A stretch of 56,499 nt of DNA, taken from assembly GCA_947499635.1 (NCBI GenBank), contig CANMPD010000019.1, positions 1-56,499 of the forward strand. Direction: 5' to 3'. Of the stretch, positions 16,486-24,574 are shown piece after piece (position 1 is the first letter of the stretch; each line of letters opens with the position of its first letter). The DNA is from an uncultured Paracoccaceae bacterium (GTDB lineage Bacteria > Pseudomonadota > Alphaproteobacteria > Rhodobacterales > Rhodobacteraceae). Made by a program: the position numbers and the translations under genes. The notes beneath the pieces were generated by a model. It searched no databases. It saw nothing but the letters and a program-made list of their open reading frames with translations, and was not told the origin of the DNA.

Positions 16486-17234
16486 TAGGACCGCCTCCGT
16501 TTTTCGCGCGCCTCTTTAACTGCGCGTTGATAGTCTAAAATTCGCCCCTTAAGGCCCGGGCGTCCTGCCGTTGCCACTACAGAGGCGATGTCTTGGGCGC
16601 GTGTGTCAACCGTCGTCAGGTTCCGCATTTGCTGTGTACTGAACGCCGACATCTGGACCGTGCGCGCGGCAAGAGCATCAAGCTTATCAGGCCACTCCGT
16701 TTGATCTGCGATTTGTGTCGCCAAGCCGACTGTTTTAGCCTCCTGCGCGAGTACGGTACGCCCGTCTAATAGAATATCTAATGCGGCATCTTTACCAATC
16801 AGACGCTCAAGGCGTCGTGTTCCCAGAGCGAGCTCAAAATTCCACCCTGGAAACCGCAGCTTGGCCTCAGGTGCAGCAAGGCGGTAGGTGCAGGCCGCAA
16901 ATAAATCAGCACCTGCGCCGATGATATGCCCCTGTGCCAAAGCAACTGTGGGAAAGGGCGCGTGATGGACGGCCTGCAACATGGTCTCAATACGTAAGAA
17001 CTGCCAAAGCAGGTCTGCATCCGACAGCGCGCCCACGTCCGACAGGTCAAAACCCGCGCAGAAGTTTTTACCCTCCCCTTTGATCACAGCCAAACGCACG
17101 GAACTCGCGGAGGTAATCGTCGAATAGATCGTCTCGGCTATGTTCAAAGACAAAGCGTTTGAGGCCTTGGGGCGATTAAGCGTTAGGGTTAGAACACCGT
17201 CATCAAGCGTAGTGGTGACAACGGGCGCAGTCAT
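16485..17234 (-). CDS. Enoyl-CoA hydratase/isomerase family protein
   Basis: This 249-residue crotonase-fold protein shows the CoA-binding and oxyanion-hole segments KGEGKNFCAGFDLSDVG and GHIIGAGADLFAACTYRLA. In hydratases the second segment normally reads GGGCEL, with a catalytic Glu; here it is Asp. The second catalytic Glu (in FGQPE) is also not conserved (LRFPGWNFEL). A standard hydration is therefore doubtful, and another crotonase reaction on an acyl-CoA is possible. It sits between the CoA-transferase gene (ATGA overlap) and the nitrile hydratase genes, so it should act on the acyl-CoA made from the nitrile-derived acid. Confidence 0.83.
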   Translation of the reverse strand: MTAPVVTTTLDDGVLTLTLNRPKASNALSLNIAETIYSTITSASSVRLAVIKGEGKNFCAGFDLSDVGALSDADLLWQFLRIETMLQAVHHAPFPTVALAQGHIIGAGADLFAACTYRLAAPEAKLRFPGWNFELALGTRRLERLIGKDAALDILLDGRTVLAQEAKTVGLATQIADQTEWPDKLDALAARTVQMSAFSTQQMRNLTTVDTRAQDIASVVATAGRPGLKGRILDYQRAVKEAREKRRRS

Positions 17235-18391
17235 ACGGCGGCTTTCGCTGTCGATGCGGTGTGCAATGCACCCAAGACCGCTTCAGTGTCGCTCCCCAAG
17301 CTCGGCGAGGTCTTGCCAATTGGATTGGGTTTCCCGTCAAAGATGAGCGGTGATCCGAAGGTTTTGGTTTCCACGCCATTAGGCAAAGTCAGATCTTGAA
17401 CATAGCCCATATGTGCCACTTGAGGGTCTGCCAATGCTTGGGAATATGTATTGATCGGACTTGATGGAACGCCAGCTGCCGCAAAAGCATCCAGCCAATA
17501 TTGATACGGTTGAAGTGCAAAGATTTCCTCTAGAATTTTCATCAATTCTTGCTGATTGGCGGCCCTTTGGCTCGGGTTTGCAAAGCGGTCTTCAGTGACA
17601 AGATCCTGCCGCCCGACAACCTCACAGACCGAGGCCCATAGCTTGTTGTTGCCCGCTGCCATTCCAAAATACCCATCCTGCGCCTTGAAGGCCTGATAGG
17701 GGGCGTTGCGTGGATGGGCGGACCCCAATTTTCGCGGATCTTTTCCCGTGCCAAAGTATTCGCTGGTTTGTAACGCGCCAATCGCAAGGGTCGCGCCTAG
17801 CATTGCAACATCAAGATGTGTGCCCTGGCCTGTTTCCTTTGCGCTGTGAAGCGCGGACACAAGGCCATATGCGCCGTATAATCCGGATACGAAATCACAC
17901 AAGGGAACGCCGCATTTTACAGGTGCCCCACCGGGTTCGCCTGTAACGCTCATGACGCCAGCCATTGCCTGCATCGTTAAGTCAAATCCTCCTTCACGCG
18001 AACGTGGGCCGGATTGGCCAAATGCTGAGATAGAGCAGTAAATCAGCTGTGGCTTCAATTTGGACATCTCGTTGTATCCGATCCCGTTGCGATCCATCAC
18101 GCCGGGGCGAAAGTTCTCGATCACGGCATCCGCAGACAGAATTATATCGCGCGCGGCTTGCACGCCTTCATCAGATTTCAGATCAAGCACAACAGATTTC
18201 TTCCCGCGGTTGATCGACGCAAAGTTCTGTGAATACCCGTCCGAAATCGGGGGCCAAGACCGCATCGCGTCACCTTGCGCACGCTCTACTTTAATCAGAT
18301 CGGCCCCCATGTCTGCCAACAACATCCCACAAAACGGCCCAGCGGCCACCTCACAAAATTCAATTATTTTAATATCTTGAAGAGGTCGCAT
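17231..18391 (-). CDS. CaiB/BaiF-type (family III) CoA-transferase
   Basis: This 386-residue enzyme of the formyl-CoA transferase/CaiB family moves CoA between carboxylic acids. The start MRPLQDIKIIEFCEVAAGPF, the NRGKKSVVLDLK segment, the catalytic Asp at about 166 (GVPLCDFVSGLYGAYG) and the GTHLDVAMLG segment match the family. ATG 18391 is chosen because AGGGA lies just upstream; a TTG six codons earlier is less likely. It is the first gene of the overlapping nitrile operon and lies 75 bases after the IclR gene. It probably activates the acid released by the amidase. Confidence 0.9.
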   Translation of the reverse strand: MRPLQDIKIIEFCEVAAGPFCGMLLADMGADLIKVERAQGDAMRSWPPISDGYSQNFASINRGKKSVVLDLKSDEGVQAARDIILSADAVIENFRPGVMDRNGIGYNEMSKLKPQLIYCSISAFGQSGPRSREGGFDLTMQAMAGVMSVTGEPGGAPVKCGVPLCDFVSGLYGAYGLVSALHSAKETGQGTHLDVAMLGATLAIGALQTSEYFGTGKDPRKLGSAHPRNAPYQAFKAQDGYFGMAAGNNKLWASVCEVVGRQDLVTEDRFANPSQRAANQQELMKILEEIFALQPYQYWLDAFAAAGVPSSPINTYSQALADPQVAHMGYVQDLTLPNGVETKTFGSPLIFDGKPNPIGKTSPSLGSDTEAVLGALHTASTAKAAV

Positions 18392-18466
18392 ATTTTTTCC
18401 CTTTAGCAATACGTAACCAATCGCAGAACAAATTTGCTCTACGTCGACGCCGTCGGTGTTGTTTTT

Positions 18467-19309
18467 TTAGGCGGCTGAGTGTGCCCTGGAAGATATTGTT
18501 TCAGAACGCAATGCACTGGCTCCTAGCATCTCCCACGCCTGCTCTGAAGAACCCAAGGCGAGCGACAATTGCATTGCCTGGGACACCACATTCGGGGCGA
18601 TGGTTTCTAATTCTTGGGCATCAAGGCGACTGGCTGGGCCGGAAATTCCGATTGCGGCAACCACCTTGCCATTCCCGTCAATAATCGGTGCGGCCAATCC
18701 CAGAACATCGGTTCGCCATTCACCGCGGTTGATAGCATATTTTTGGGTTCGTATGCGCCACGCTTCGGTCTCAAATCTCTCAAACGTACTGATCGTCTTT
18801 TGGGTAAACACTTCGGCACCCTCCAGGGAGCTCCGCCATACCCCAGGATCTTCGAACGCCAACATTGCCTTGCCTGTTGCCGTGCAATAGGCGGGCGCAC
18901 GGCCACCCAATTGTGTGTATGCTCTGATCGGCTCTGAGCTCTCGATTTTATCGAGGTAAAGAACTTCTCCGCGTTGGAGTTCTGAAAGGTGGACTGTTTC
19001 GCGCGTTATGAGTGCCAAATTCTCCATCATTGGTCGCGCCAGTTGGCGGACGTTAAGTCGAGAAACGACTAAGCTACCATATTCCCACAAGCGGAGACTT
19101 GCTCGATAGTTGCCCGACCCGCTTGTTTCAACGTAACCCAGCTCGATAAAAGTTTGCAGCAACCGATGAACATTACTTTTCCCTAGGCCAGTGCCCTCAG
19201 ACAGAGCCGTCACCCCCATTGGGCGTTCGCTGCGAGCCAATACCTCGAGGAGGTTGAACGCTTTTACTACCGATTTATCCAAAACTTCCTCCAATAGGGC
19301 GCGGATCAC
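18467..19309 (-). CDS. IclR-family transcriptional regulator
   Basis: The regulator of about 271-280 residues has an N-terminal winged helix (SVVKAFNLLEVLARSERPMG, GLGKSNVHRLLQTFIELGYV) and a C-terminal IclR effector domain (YCTATGKAMLAFEDP, NRGEWRTDVLGLAAPIID, AAIGISGPASRLD). The longest frame starts at GTG 19309, but a TTG at 19280-19282 preceded by GGAGGA gives the family-typical start DKSVVKAF and is also plausible. It lies upstream of and parallel to the CoA-transferase/nitrile hydratase operon and divergent from the aldoxime dehydratase gene, so it probably controls both. Confidence 0.9.
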   Translation of the reverse strand: MIRALLEEVLDKSVVKAFNLLEVLARSERPMGVTALSEGTGLGKSNVHRLLQTFIELGYVETSGSGNYRASLRLWEYGSLVVSRLNVRQLARPMMENLALITRETVHLSELQRGEVLYLDKIESSEPIRAYTQLGGRAPAYCTATGKAMLAFEDPGVWRSSLEGAEVFTQKTISTFERFETEAWRIRTQKYAINRGEWRTDVLGLAAPIIDGNGKVVAAIGISGPASRLDAQELETIAPNVVSQAMQLSLALGSSEQAWEMLGASALRSETISSRAHSAA

Positions 19310-19538
19310 AACTCAATACTATACTCGAAGTGCATCGTGTCAATATGTTTCCATTATTTGATGTAGTGTTCTAAAATTAAGAAACCCCAGCCCCTGGCAA
19401 TGATACGTACGCTTAAGTTACTCTATTATTGGTAACGAATGCATATTGGAATTTCATATTATGAATTGTTATTGACATTTTTTGGAAAACGATTCTAAAT
19501 AATGGAAATTCAAACACGCTACACTCAGAGGAAATAAT
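19310..19538. promoter_or_regulatory. Divergent control region with paired inverted 12-mers
   Basis: TTTCCATTATTT at 19348-19359 recurs as its exact reverse complement at 19497-19508, and partial similarity continues beyond (GT-x-TTC-x-AAAA). The repeats flank a TTGACA at 19472-19477 with an AT-rich -10-like stretch at 19495-19502. This layout suits an IclR-type regulator acting on both the regulator gene and the dehydratase transcript. Confidence 0.55.
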
Positions 19539-19628
19539 ATGACCCTTTTAGGATTCTTGTCCGCTTTTGCGATCATAGTGGCCGCGGCATGTCTTACCAT
19601 TTCCATCGGAACCTTGGTGTTGTTGTGA
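19539..19628 (+). CDS. 29-residue hydrophobic micro-ORF in the aldoxime dehydratase leader
   Basis: ATG 19539 follows AGAGGAAATAAT, a good ribosome-binding site, and opens a 30-codon frame: MTLLGFLSAFAIIVAAACL then TISIGTLVLL and TGA. The peptide is one continuous hydrophobic helix with no charge. It lies after the inverted repeats and before a terminator-like hairpin and the dehydratase gene. It may be a membrane micropeptide or a leader peptide whose translation affects the hairpin. No homologue is recognised. Confidence 0.5.
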   Translation: MTLLGFLSAFAIIVAAACLTISIGTLVLL

Positions 19629-19646
19629 GGGTGCGGCCTCTACCTT

Positions 19647-19690
19647 GGGTGGCTCTTGGACGCACTATTGTGCTGGCCACCCTAATTTTT
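19647..19690 (+). terminator. Terminator-like hairpin 16 bases before the aldoxime dehydratase gene
   Basis: GGGTGGC (19647-19653) pairs with GCCACCC (19676-19682), enclosing a second stem GCAC-tatt-GTGC (19662-19673), and TAATTTTT follows at 19683-19690. This has the form of an intrinsic terminator, but it lies between the micro-ORF and the dehydratase start, so it may attenuate dehydratase expression. Confidence 0.55.
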
Positions 19691-19706
19691 CGGGTGATAC
19701 TTTAGC

Positions 19707-20735
19707 ATGAATAACGCGAAACCCGCCCGTATTTACCCTATGCATAAGCCTGACGGCCATTGTCCTGTGGTGCAAAGATACTCTTCATCGCTGGATTCTT
19801 GGGTTAGCAATGTTCGGGTCGTCGTGTTTGGCCAACAGGGCCAAGTAGACGGTTTCCAAAGCCTTGTGCGCCACCTCTTTGCGAGCCAAAATGCCCCGGA
19901 TCATCGCGATGCTGCACAGTATACCGACCCCCAAAGCGTAAAAAATATTTTCACGGTTGCCTATTGGCTTGACCCCATCAGTTATAACGCATGGCGCGAC
20001 AGTTTCGATGCGTGGCTTGCAACACAAAACCCGAAAGAGGCAGGTAACGGCTATTGGTTTGAGACCTTTTCAGTGCCTACACCTTACCGCGAGACGATCG
20101 CATTCAAAGAGTACCTTCGTGGTCTGTCGGCCTGTCCTTATTCCACAATCCAACCGATTGAAGAAAGCGCGTATTGGGGTGCAGCACGAGATCGCTTTGC
20201 GGCCTCGGCATATGACAGTCTTGGGCCTGCTGATGATCAATGCCTGAACGCCGACACGGATCGCGACACACGTGGCAAGGTATTACGCGTCGAAGGCTTT
20301 CCAAACAATCTTTGTGTCATTCGATCTGGTGTCTCATGGGCGTCATGCGGCGAAGAGCAACTGGACAGCTATCAAAGGAACTTAGCCCCTAAACTTGACG
20401 CAGGCATGCAGTACTTGCGCGACAACCCTGCGGAAACTGGCTGTGCATCGCTTCGGCAAGTCAGCTATTTGAACACCGACGGGACCGAAGCTCCGGAAGC
20501 TTTCTCATTAGGTTTTTTCCTGAGCTTTAGTCATCTTGAACAATGGGCCGAACACCATCCGTCCCACTTGGCGATTTATACCAAAGCACTCGCCGAGCGA
20601 AAAAAATATCAGGAAAATCTGGAGCTCAGAACATATCATGAAATTTATGTTTTGAGTGACGACGCTGAATTTCTATATTTCAACTGCCACCCAAGTACCG
20701 GGCTACTCCCTTACTTTGAAAACAGTCAGGTTTAA
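19707..20735 (+). CDS. oxd: Aldoxime dehydratase (heme enzyme)
   Basis: The 342-residue protein matches heme aldoxime dehydratases such as OxdA and OxdRE, which turn an aldoxime into a nitrile and water. Visible landmarks are Arg161/163 in SAYWGAARDRF, Ser207 in VIRSGVSW, the probable heme-ligand His287 in HPSHLAIYTKAL and the distal His311 in LRTYHEIYVL, followed by DAEFLYFNCHPSTGLLPYFE. The N-terminus PARIYPMHKPDGHCP is also family-typical. The start is the ATG at 19707; the ribosome-binding site is poor, consistent with control by the upstream hairpin. It stands divergent from the nitrile hydratase/amidase operon, so the cluster holds the complete aldoxime-nitrile pathway. Aliphatic or aromatic preference cannot be told. 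Confidence 0.92.
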   Translation: MNNAKPARIYPMHKPDGHCPVVQRYSSSLDSWVSNVRVVVFGQQGQVDGFQSLVRHLFASQNAPDHRDAAQYTDPQSVKNIFTVAYWLDPISYNAWRDSFDAWLATQNPKEAGNGYWFETFSVPTPYRETIAFKEYLRGLSACPYSTIQPIEESAYWGAARDRFAASAYDSLGPADDQCLNADTDRDTRGKVLRVEGFPNNLCVIRSGVSWASCGEEQLDSYQRNLAPKLDAGMQYLRDNPAETGCASLRQVSYLNTDGTEAPEAFSLGFFLSFSHLEQWAEHHPSHLAIYTKALAERKKYQENLELRTYHEIYVLSDDAEFLYFNCHPSTGLLPYFENSQV

Positions 20736-20738
20736 TCA

Positions 20739-21716
20739 ATGAAATACTGGCAAGCTGCGCACCTCATGCCAGGTGTGTTTATCTGTTTGATCGTTGCAAC
20801 AGCAGCCCGGTTTCTTTCAGATCACTACGCTGCACCAACGATGCTATTTGCTCTTCTTCTTGGGTTGAGTCTGCATTTCTTGGTGGAAGATGAGAAAGCC
20901 GCAGCGGGAATAAAGTTCGCGGCGGCGGATCTGTTAAAATTGGGCGTTGCATTGCTGGGCCTGCGGATAACGCTAACCGACATTGGCGATTTAGGGGCAG
21001 AAACAATTGGCCTCGTTATTGGGGGCGTGATCTTCACCATATCGATTGGGATTGCCGTCTCGTTGCTATTTGGAAAAAATATCAAGTTTGGCGTTTTATC
21101 CGGCGGGGCCGTCGGTATCTGCGGGGCTTCAGCGGCCTTGGCTATCTCAGCGGTGTTGCCCGCGTCTGAAACGCGTGAACGCGATACCGCCTTTATTGTT
21201 GTCGCCGTCACAACGCTCTCTACAGTTGCAATGATTCTTTATCCAATTTTGGGACAGGGCTTGGGATTGGACGACCAGCACATTGGTATCCTTTTGGGGT
21301 TAACAATCCATGATGTTGCGCAAGTTGTCGGGGCAGGGTTTTCTGTTTCAGAAGAGGCGGGCAACACTGCTACCCTTATTAAATTGTTTCGCGTGTCACT
21401 TCTTGTGCCTGTTATCATACTGATTTCTTTTGGATTTCGGAACCAAACGACACAAAATAACCGCAGCGGCGTTCCTTGGTTCGTTTATGGGTTCGCATTC
21501 GCGATCGTGATCAACAGCCTGGGATTTCTGCCTGAACCGATCAGGGCGTTGCTGGCGACAATATCAACATGGCTGTTGGTGATCGGCATTGTCGGGATCG
21601 GCATGAAAACCTCACTGAAAAGCTTAGGCAAAGTCGGGGGGGCGGCGCTCGGTATCGTTTGCTTAGAGACGGTGCTGCTTTTTGCAGTAGTGGCAATCAT
21701 CCTCGCACTTTCGTAA
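20739..21716 (+). CDS. YeiH/UPF0324-family membrane transporter
   Basis: The 325-residue protein has about ten helices and the conserved blocks of the YeiH family (putative sulfate exporters): LLKLGVALLGLRITL, LSGGAVGICGASAALAIS, TIHDVAQVVGAGFSVS and a C-terminal GIVGIGMKTSLKSLG. It begins three bases after the dehydratase stop, so both are on one transcript. The family substrate is not established beyond sulfur-related guesses. In this setting it could move an aldoxime-pathway metabolite or relieve a toxic by-product. Confidence 0.85.
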   Translation: MKYWQAAHLMPGVFICLIVATAARFLSDHYAAPTMLFALLLGLSLHFLVEDEKAAAGIKFAAADLLKLGVALLGLRITLTDIGDLGAETIGLVIGGVIFTISIGIAVSLLFGKNIKFGVLSGGAVGICGASAALAISAVLPASETRERDTAFIVVAVTTLSTVAMILYPILGQGLGLDDQHIGILLGLTIHDVAQVVGAGFSVSEEAGNTATLIKLFRVSLLVPVIILISFGFRNQTTQNNRSGVPWFVYGFAFAIVINSLGFLPEPIRALLATISTWLLVIGIVGIGMKTSLKSLGKVGGAALGIVCLETVLLFAVVAIILALS

Positions 21717-21905
21717 CCAAATACGCCGGACATCCTATCGAACGGAAATTTATACGCCGAAACAAGGGCCTGCGGAATGACGATCAGTGGTGCGACTCAT
21801 GCGAGCCCCAGACTGAGTGACCGAAGTGTTCGAGAAAATTTCACCCGCAACCACAGCAAACCATTTGGGCGCGAATTGCGACCTAAAATATACTAGGAGA
21901 GAAAC

Positions 21906-23366
21906 GTGACTAAACAGCCAAGACTAACGACATCTTTCGGGGCACCTGTGCCAGACAATCAAAACATTATGACGGCAGGACCACGTGGCCCTGCGCTTCT
22001 TCAGGATGTTTGGTTTCTTGAAAAAATGGCGCATTTCGACCGCGAAGTGATCCCTGAACGCCGCATGCATGCAAAAGGCTCGGCGGCCTATGGGACTTTT
22101 ACGGTTACCAATGACATCACCAAATACACACGCGCTAAGATTTTTTCTGCGGTTGGTAAGAAGACCGATATGTTCCTAAGATTTTCAACTGTGGCTGGCG
22201 AGCGTGGCGCTGCGGATGCAGAGCGCGATATTCGTGGTTTTGCAATGAAGTTCTACACAGAAGAAGGCAACTGGGATCTGGTTGGCAATAACACACCGGT
22301 GTTCTTCTTGCGTGACCCGATGAAATTCCCCGACCTGAACCACGCGGTAAAACGCGACCCGCGCACGAACATGCGCAGCGCCGACAACAACTGGGATTTC
22401 TGGACCAATTTGCCTGAAGCCTTACACCAAGTCACAATCGTGATGTCAGATCGTGGGCTCCCTGCAACCTACCGCCACATGGACGGTTTCGGCAGCCATA
22501 CCTTTAGCTTCATCAATGCTGACAACGAACGGTATTGGGTCAAGTTCCACTTTAAAACGCAGCAAGGCATCAAAAACCTGACCGATGAAGAAGCAGCACA
22601 AGTGGTTGCTGCGGATCGTGAAAGCCATCAGCGTGATCTATACGAAAGCATCGAAAACGGTGACTTTCCAAAGTGGACACTCTCCGTTCAAATCATGCCC
22701 GAAAAGGACGCAGGCAGCTATCACGTGAATCCATTTGATCTGACCAAAGTCTGGCCACACGCAGATTATCCACTAATCGAAGTGGGCGAGATGGAATTGA
22801 ACTGTAATCCTGAAAACTACCATGCTGAGGTTGAGCAATCCGCATTCGCACCTTCCAACGTGGTGCCTGGGATCAGCTTCTCACCGGATAAAATGCTTCA
22901 AGGGCGTCTCTTTTCCTATGGTGATACGCAACGCCACCGTCTGGGTGTCAACCATGCTCAAATTCCAGTGAATGCACCACGTTGCCCTGTCCATTCATAC
23001 CACCGTGATGGCGGAATGCGCATCGACGGTAATTTCGGATCCCGTATTGGGTACGAGCCAAACATGCACGGCGAATGGCAAGAGCAACCAGATTTCTCCG
23101 AACCACCTTTGACGATTGAGGGCGCGGCAGATCATTGGAACCACCGTGAAGATGAAGACTATTACTCTCAACCGGGCAACCTGTTCCGGTTGATGTCTCC
23201 AGAGCAGCAGCAAGTTCTGTTCGAAAACACGGGCCGCAGCCTTGGCGGTGCACGGATTGAAATCCAACACCGGCACCTCCGCAACTGCCACCGTGCTGAT
23301 CCCGCCTACGCTCTCGGCGTTGCAAAAGCACTCGGCGTGGACCTCGCGGATGTAAGCGACCTCTAA
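21906..23366 (+). CDS. kat: Monofunctional heme catalase, small-subunit type
   Basis: This 486-residue catalase has the active-site His region ([20 protein letters not shown]), the distal Asn in [14 protein letters not shown], and the proximal heme Tyr in [17 protein letters not shown]. Length fits clade 3 small-subunit catalases without a C-terminal flavodoxin domain. Translation starts at GTG 21906, preceded by AGGAGAG. It lies 189 bases after the yeiH-like gene and may have its own promoter. Two heme enzymes side by side suggest that heme or peroxide protection matters to the aldoxime dehydratase, but that is inference. Confidence 0.95.
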   Translation: MTKQPRLTTSFGAPVPDNQNIMTAGPRGPALLQDVWFLEKMAHFDREVIPERRMHAKGSAAYGTFTVTNDITKYTRAKIFSAVGKKTDMFLRFSTVAGERGAADAERDIRGFAMKFYTEEGNWDLVGNNTPVFFLRDPMKFPDLNHAVKRDPRTNMRSADNNWDFWTNLPEALHQVTIVMSDRGLPATYRHMDGFGSHTFSFINADNERYWVKFHFKTQQGIKNLTDEEAAQVVAADRESHQRDLYESIENGDFPKWTLSVQIMPEKDAGSYHVNPFDLTKVWPHADYPLIEVGEMELNCNPENYHAEVEQSAFAPSNVVPGISFSPDKMLQGRLFSYGDTQRHRLGVNHAQIPVNAPRCPVHSYHRDGGMRIDGNFGSRIGYEPNMHGEWQEQPDFSEPPLTIEGAADHWNHREDEDYYSQPGNLFRLMSPEQQQVLFENTGRSLGGARIEIQHRHLRNCHRADPAYALGVAKALGVDLADVSDL

Positions 23367-23499
23367 GGTAAGCTTTCTAAAACAATTCGCTTGCGTTGAC
23401 ATCTGTTGGCGTGGGCGGAACCTGATTACGGAAAATAACTTATTTCTAGACACGTTCTACCTTGCAGCACATGTCTGCTATTCGCTACGACCTGTTATT

Positions 23500-23990
23500 A
23501 TGGAAAACACTGACGTAATACTATCTCTCCTCCCAACCAGACTGAAAGACGCCCGTCGCGCCAAAAGCTTGTCTCTTGATGCTGTGGCCAAACTGTCTGA
23601 TGTATCGCACAGTATGGTTAGTCAGATCGAACGCGGAGATTCTTCGCCAATAATTTCGACACTATGGAATTTGACCAAAGCCCTTCAGGTGGATTTCGCG
23701 GGGCCCTTGAAAACGATCAAGACAGCCGTGTAGAAATCTTACGAAGCGATGATGTCCCCATAATCGATGACCACTGAACAGGCTGTTCGATCCGTATTCT
23801 TTCCCCTCCGGAAGAAACCGGACGGCACGAGGTTTACGATCTTCAATTCCGTAGGGACGGAGTCTTGGATAGTCTGCCCCATGCGTAAGGCGCGCGTGAG
23901 CACTTGACAGTCATTGAGGGTCAGCTAACCATTTCCAATGGGGACGCGGTTGAGCAATTATCCACGGGCGATATTCAGGCGCAACTAAAG
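23500..23990 (+). pseudogene. XRE-family regulator with cupin domain, decayed
   Basis: The start is clear: LKDARRAKSLSLDAVAKLSD, VSHSMVSQIERGDSSPI, a Cro/CI-type HTH. An extra base in the GGGGCCC run near 23700 shifts the frame. Homology continues in the next frame as NDQDSRVEILRSDDVPIIDD, a TGA, TGCSIRILSPPEETGRHEVY, DLQFRRDGVLDSLPHA, a TAA, then EHLTVIEGQLTISNGDAVEQ before it fades near 23990. This order (HTH then cupin) is typical of small XRE-cupin regulators of about 190 residues. One frameshift and two stops make it non-functional. The rest to 24142 has no recognised gene. Confidence 0.85.
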
Positions 23991-24142
23991 ATCACGCAAG
24001 GGTTTGATGCTGGGTTGGAAATGTCAGGCAATCAGGGAAGGTCGTATTGGATTGGGCGGCCCCCTAAAATTGAGTGGGTTCAGGGGGTTGTTAAAAACCA
24101 CGCATCTCCCCCATTTTGCACGGGTCACGTCCTAAAATGAAC

Positions 24143-24574
24143 CTAGCGAACGACATAGACCGAGCAATTGGAATGTCTCACAACACGCGCAGCATTGGGT
24201 CCCAAGAGGTAGTCTTTAAAACCGGGTTTATGCGCCCCAATAACAATGAGGCTAGACTTAGCGGTCTCAGCCAACTTGAGAACCTCTTCGTAGGCTGTGC
24301 CGGTTGCCACAATATGCCGAACCTTCTTGTTTGCCGCCGCACCGATCTCATCAACGACCGCTGTTTCAAGCGCGATCTTGGTTGCCTCTACCAATTTTGA
24401 ATGGTGATCACTTTTGAAAAATCCGCCGACCATGCTCTTGCCATAATCAGGCACGACCGTAATGACATCAAGGGAAACACCGGCCAAATCGGCCATCTTT
24501 TGGGCTGCTATAAGAACATCTCCATCACCATTGGTATCCGATATATCAATGGCGCACAGGACGGGACCGATCAT
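24143..24574 (-). CDS. UspA-type universal stress protein
   Basis: This 143-residue single-domain Usp protein starts IGPVLCAIDISDTNGDGD and ends with the nucleotide-binding signature G-x2-G-x9-G-(S/T)-like stretch in IGAHKPGFKDYLLGPNAARV, then CSVYVVR. The ATG overlaps the stop of the TRAP permease gene (ATGA). A UspA gene at the end of a TRAP operon is common (as TeaD in the ectoine TRAP system), where it modulates transport by binding ATP. Confidence 0.9.
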   Translation of the reverse strand: MIGPVLCAIDISDTNGDGDVLIAAQKMADLAGVSLDVITVVPDYGKSMVGGFFKSDHHSKLVEATKIALETAVVDEIGAAANKKVRHIVATGTAYEEVLKLAETAKSSLIVIGAHKPGFKDYLLGPNAARVVRHSNCSVYVVR

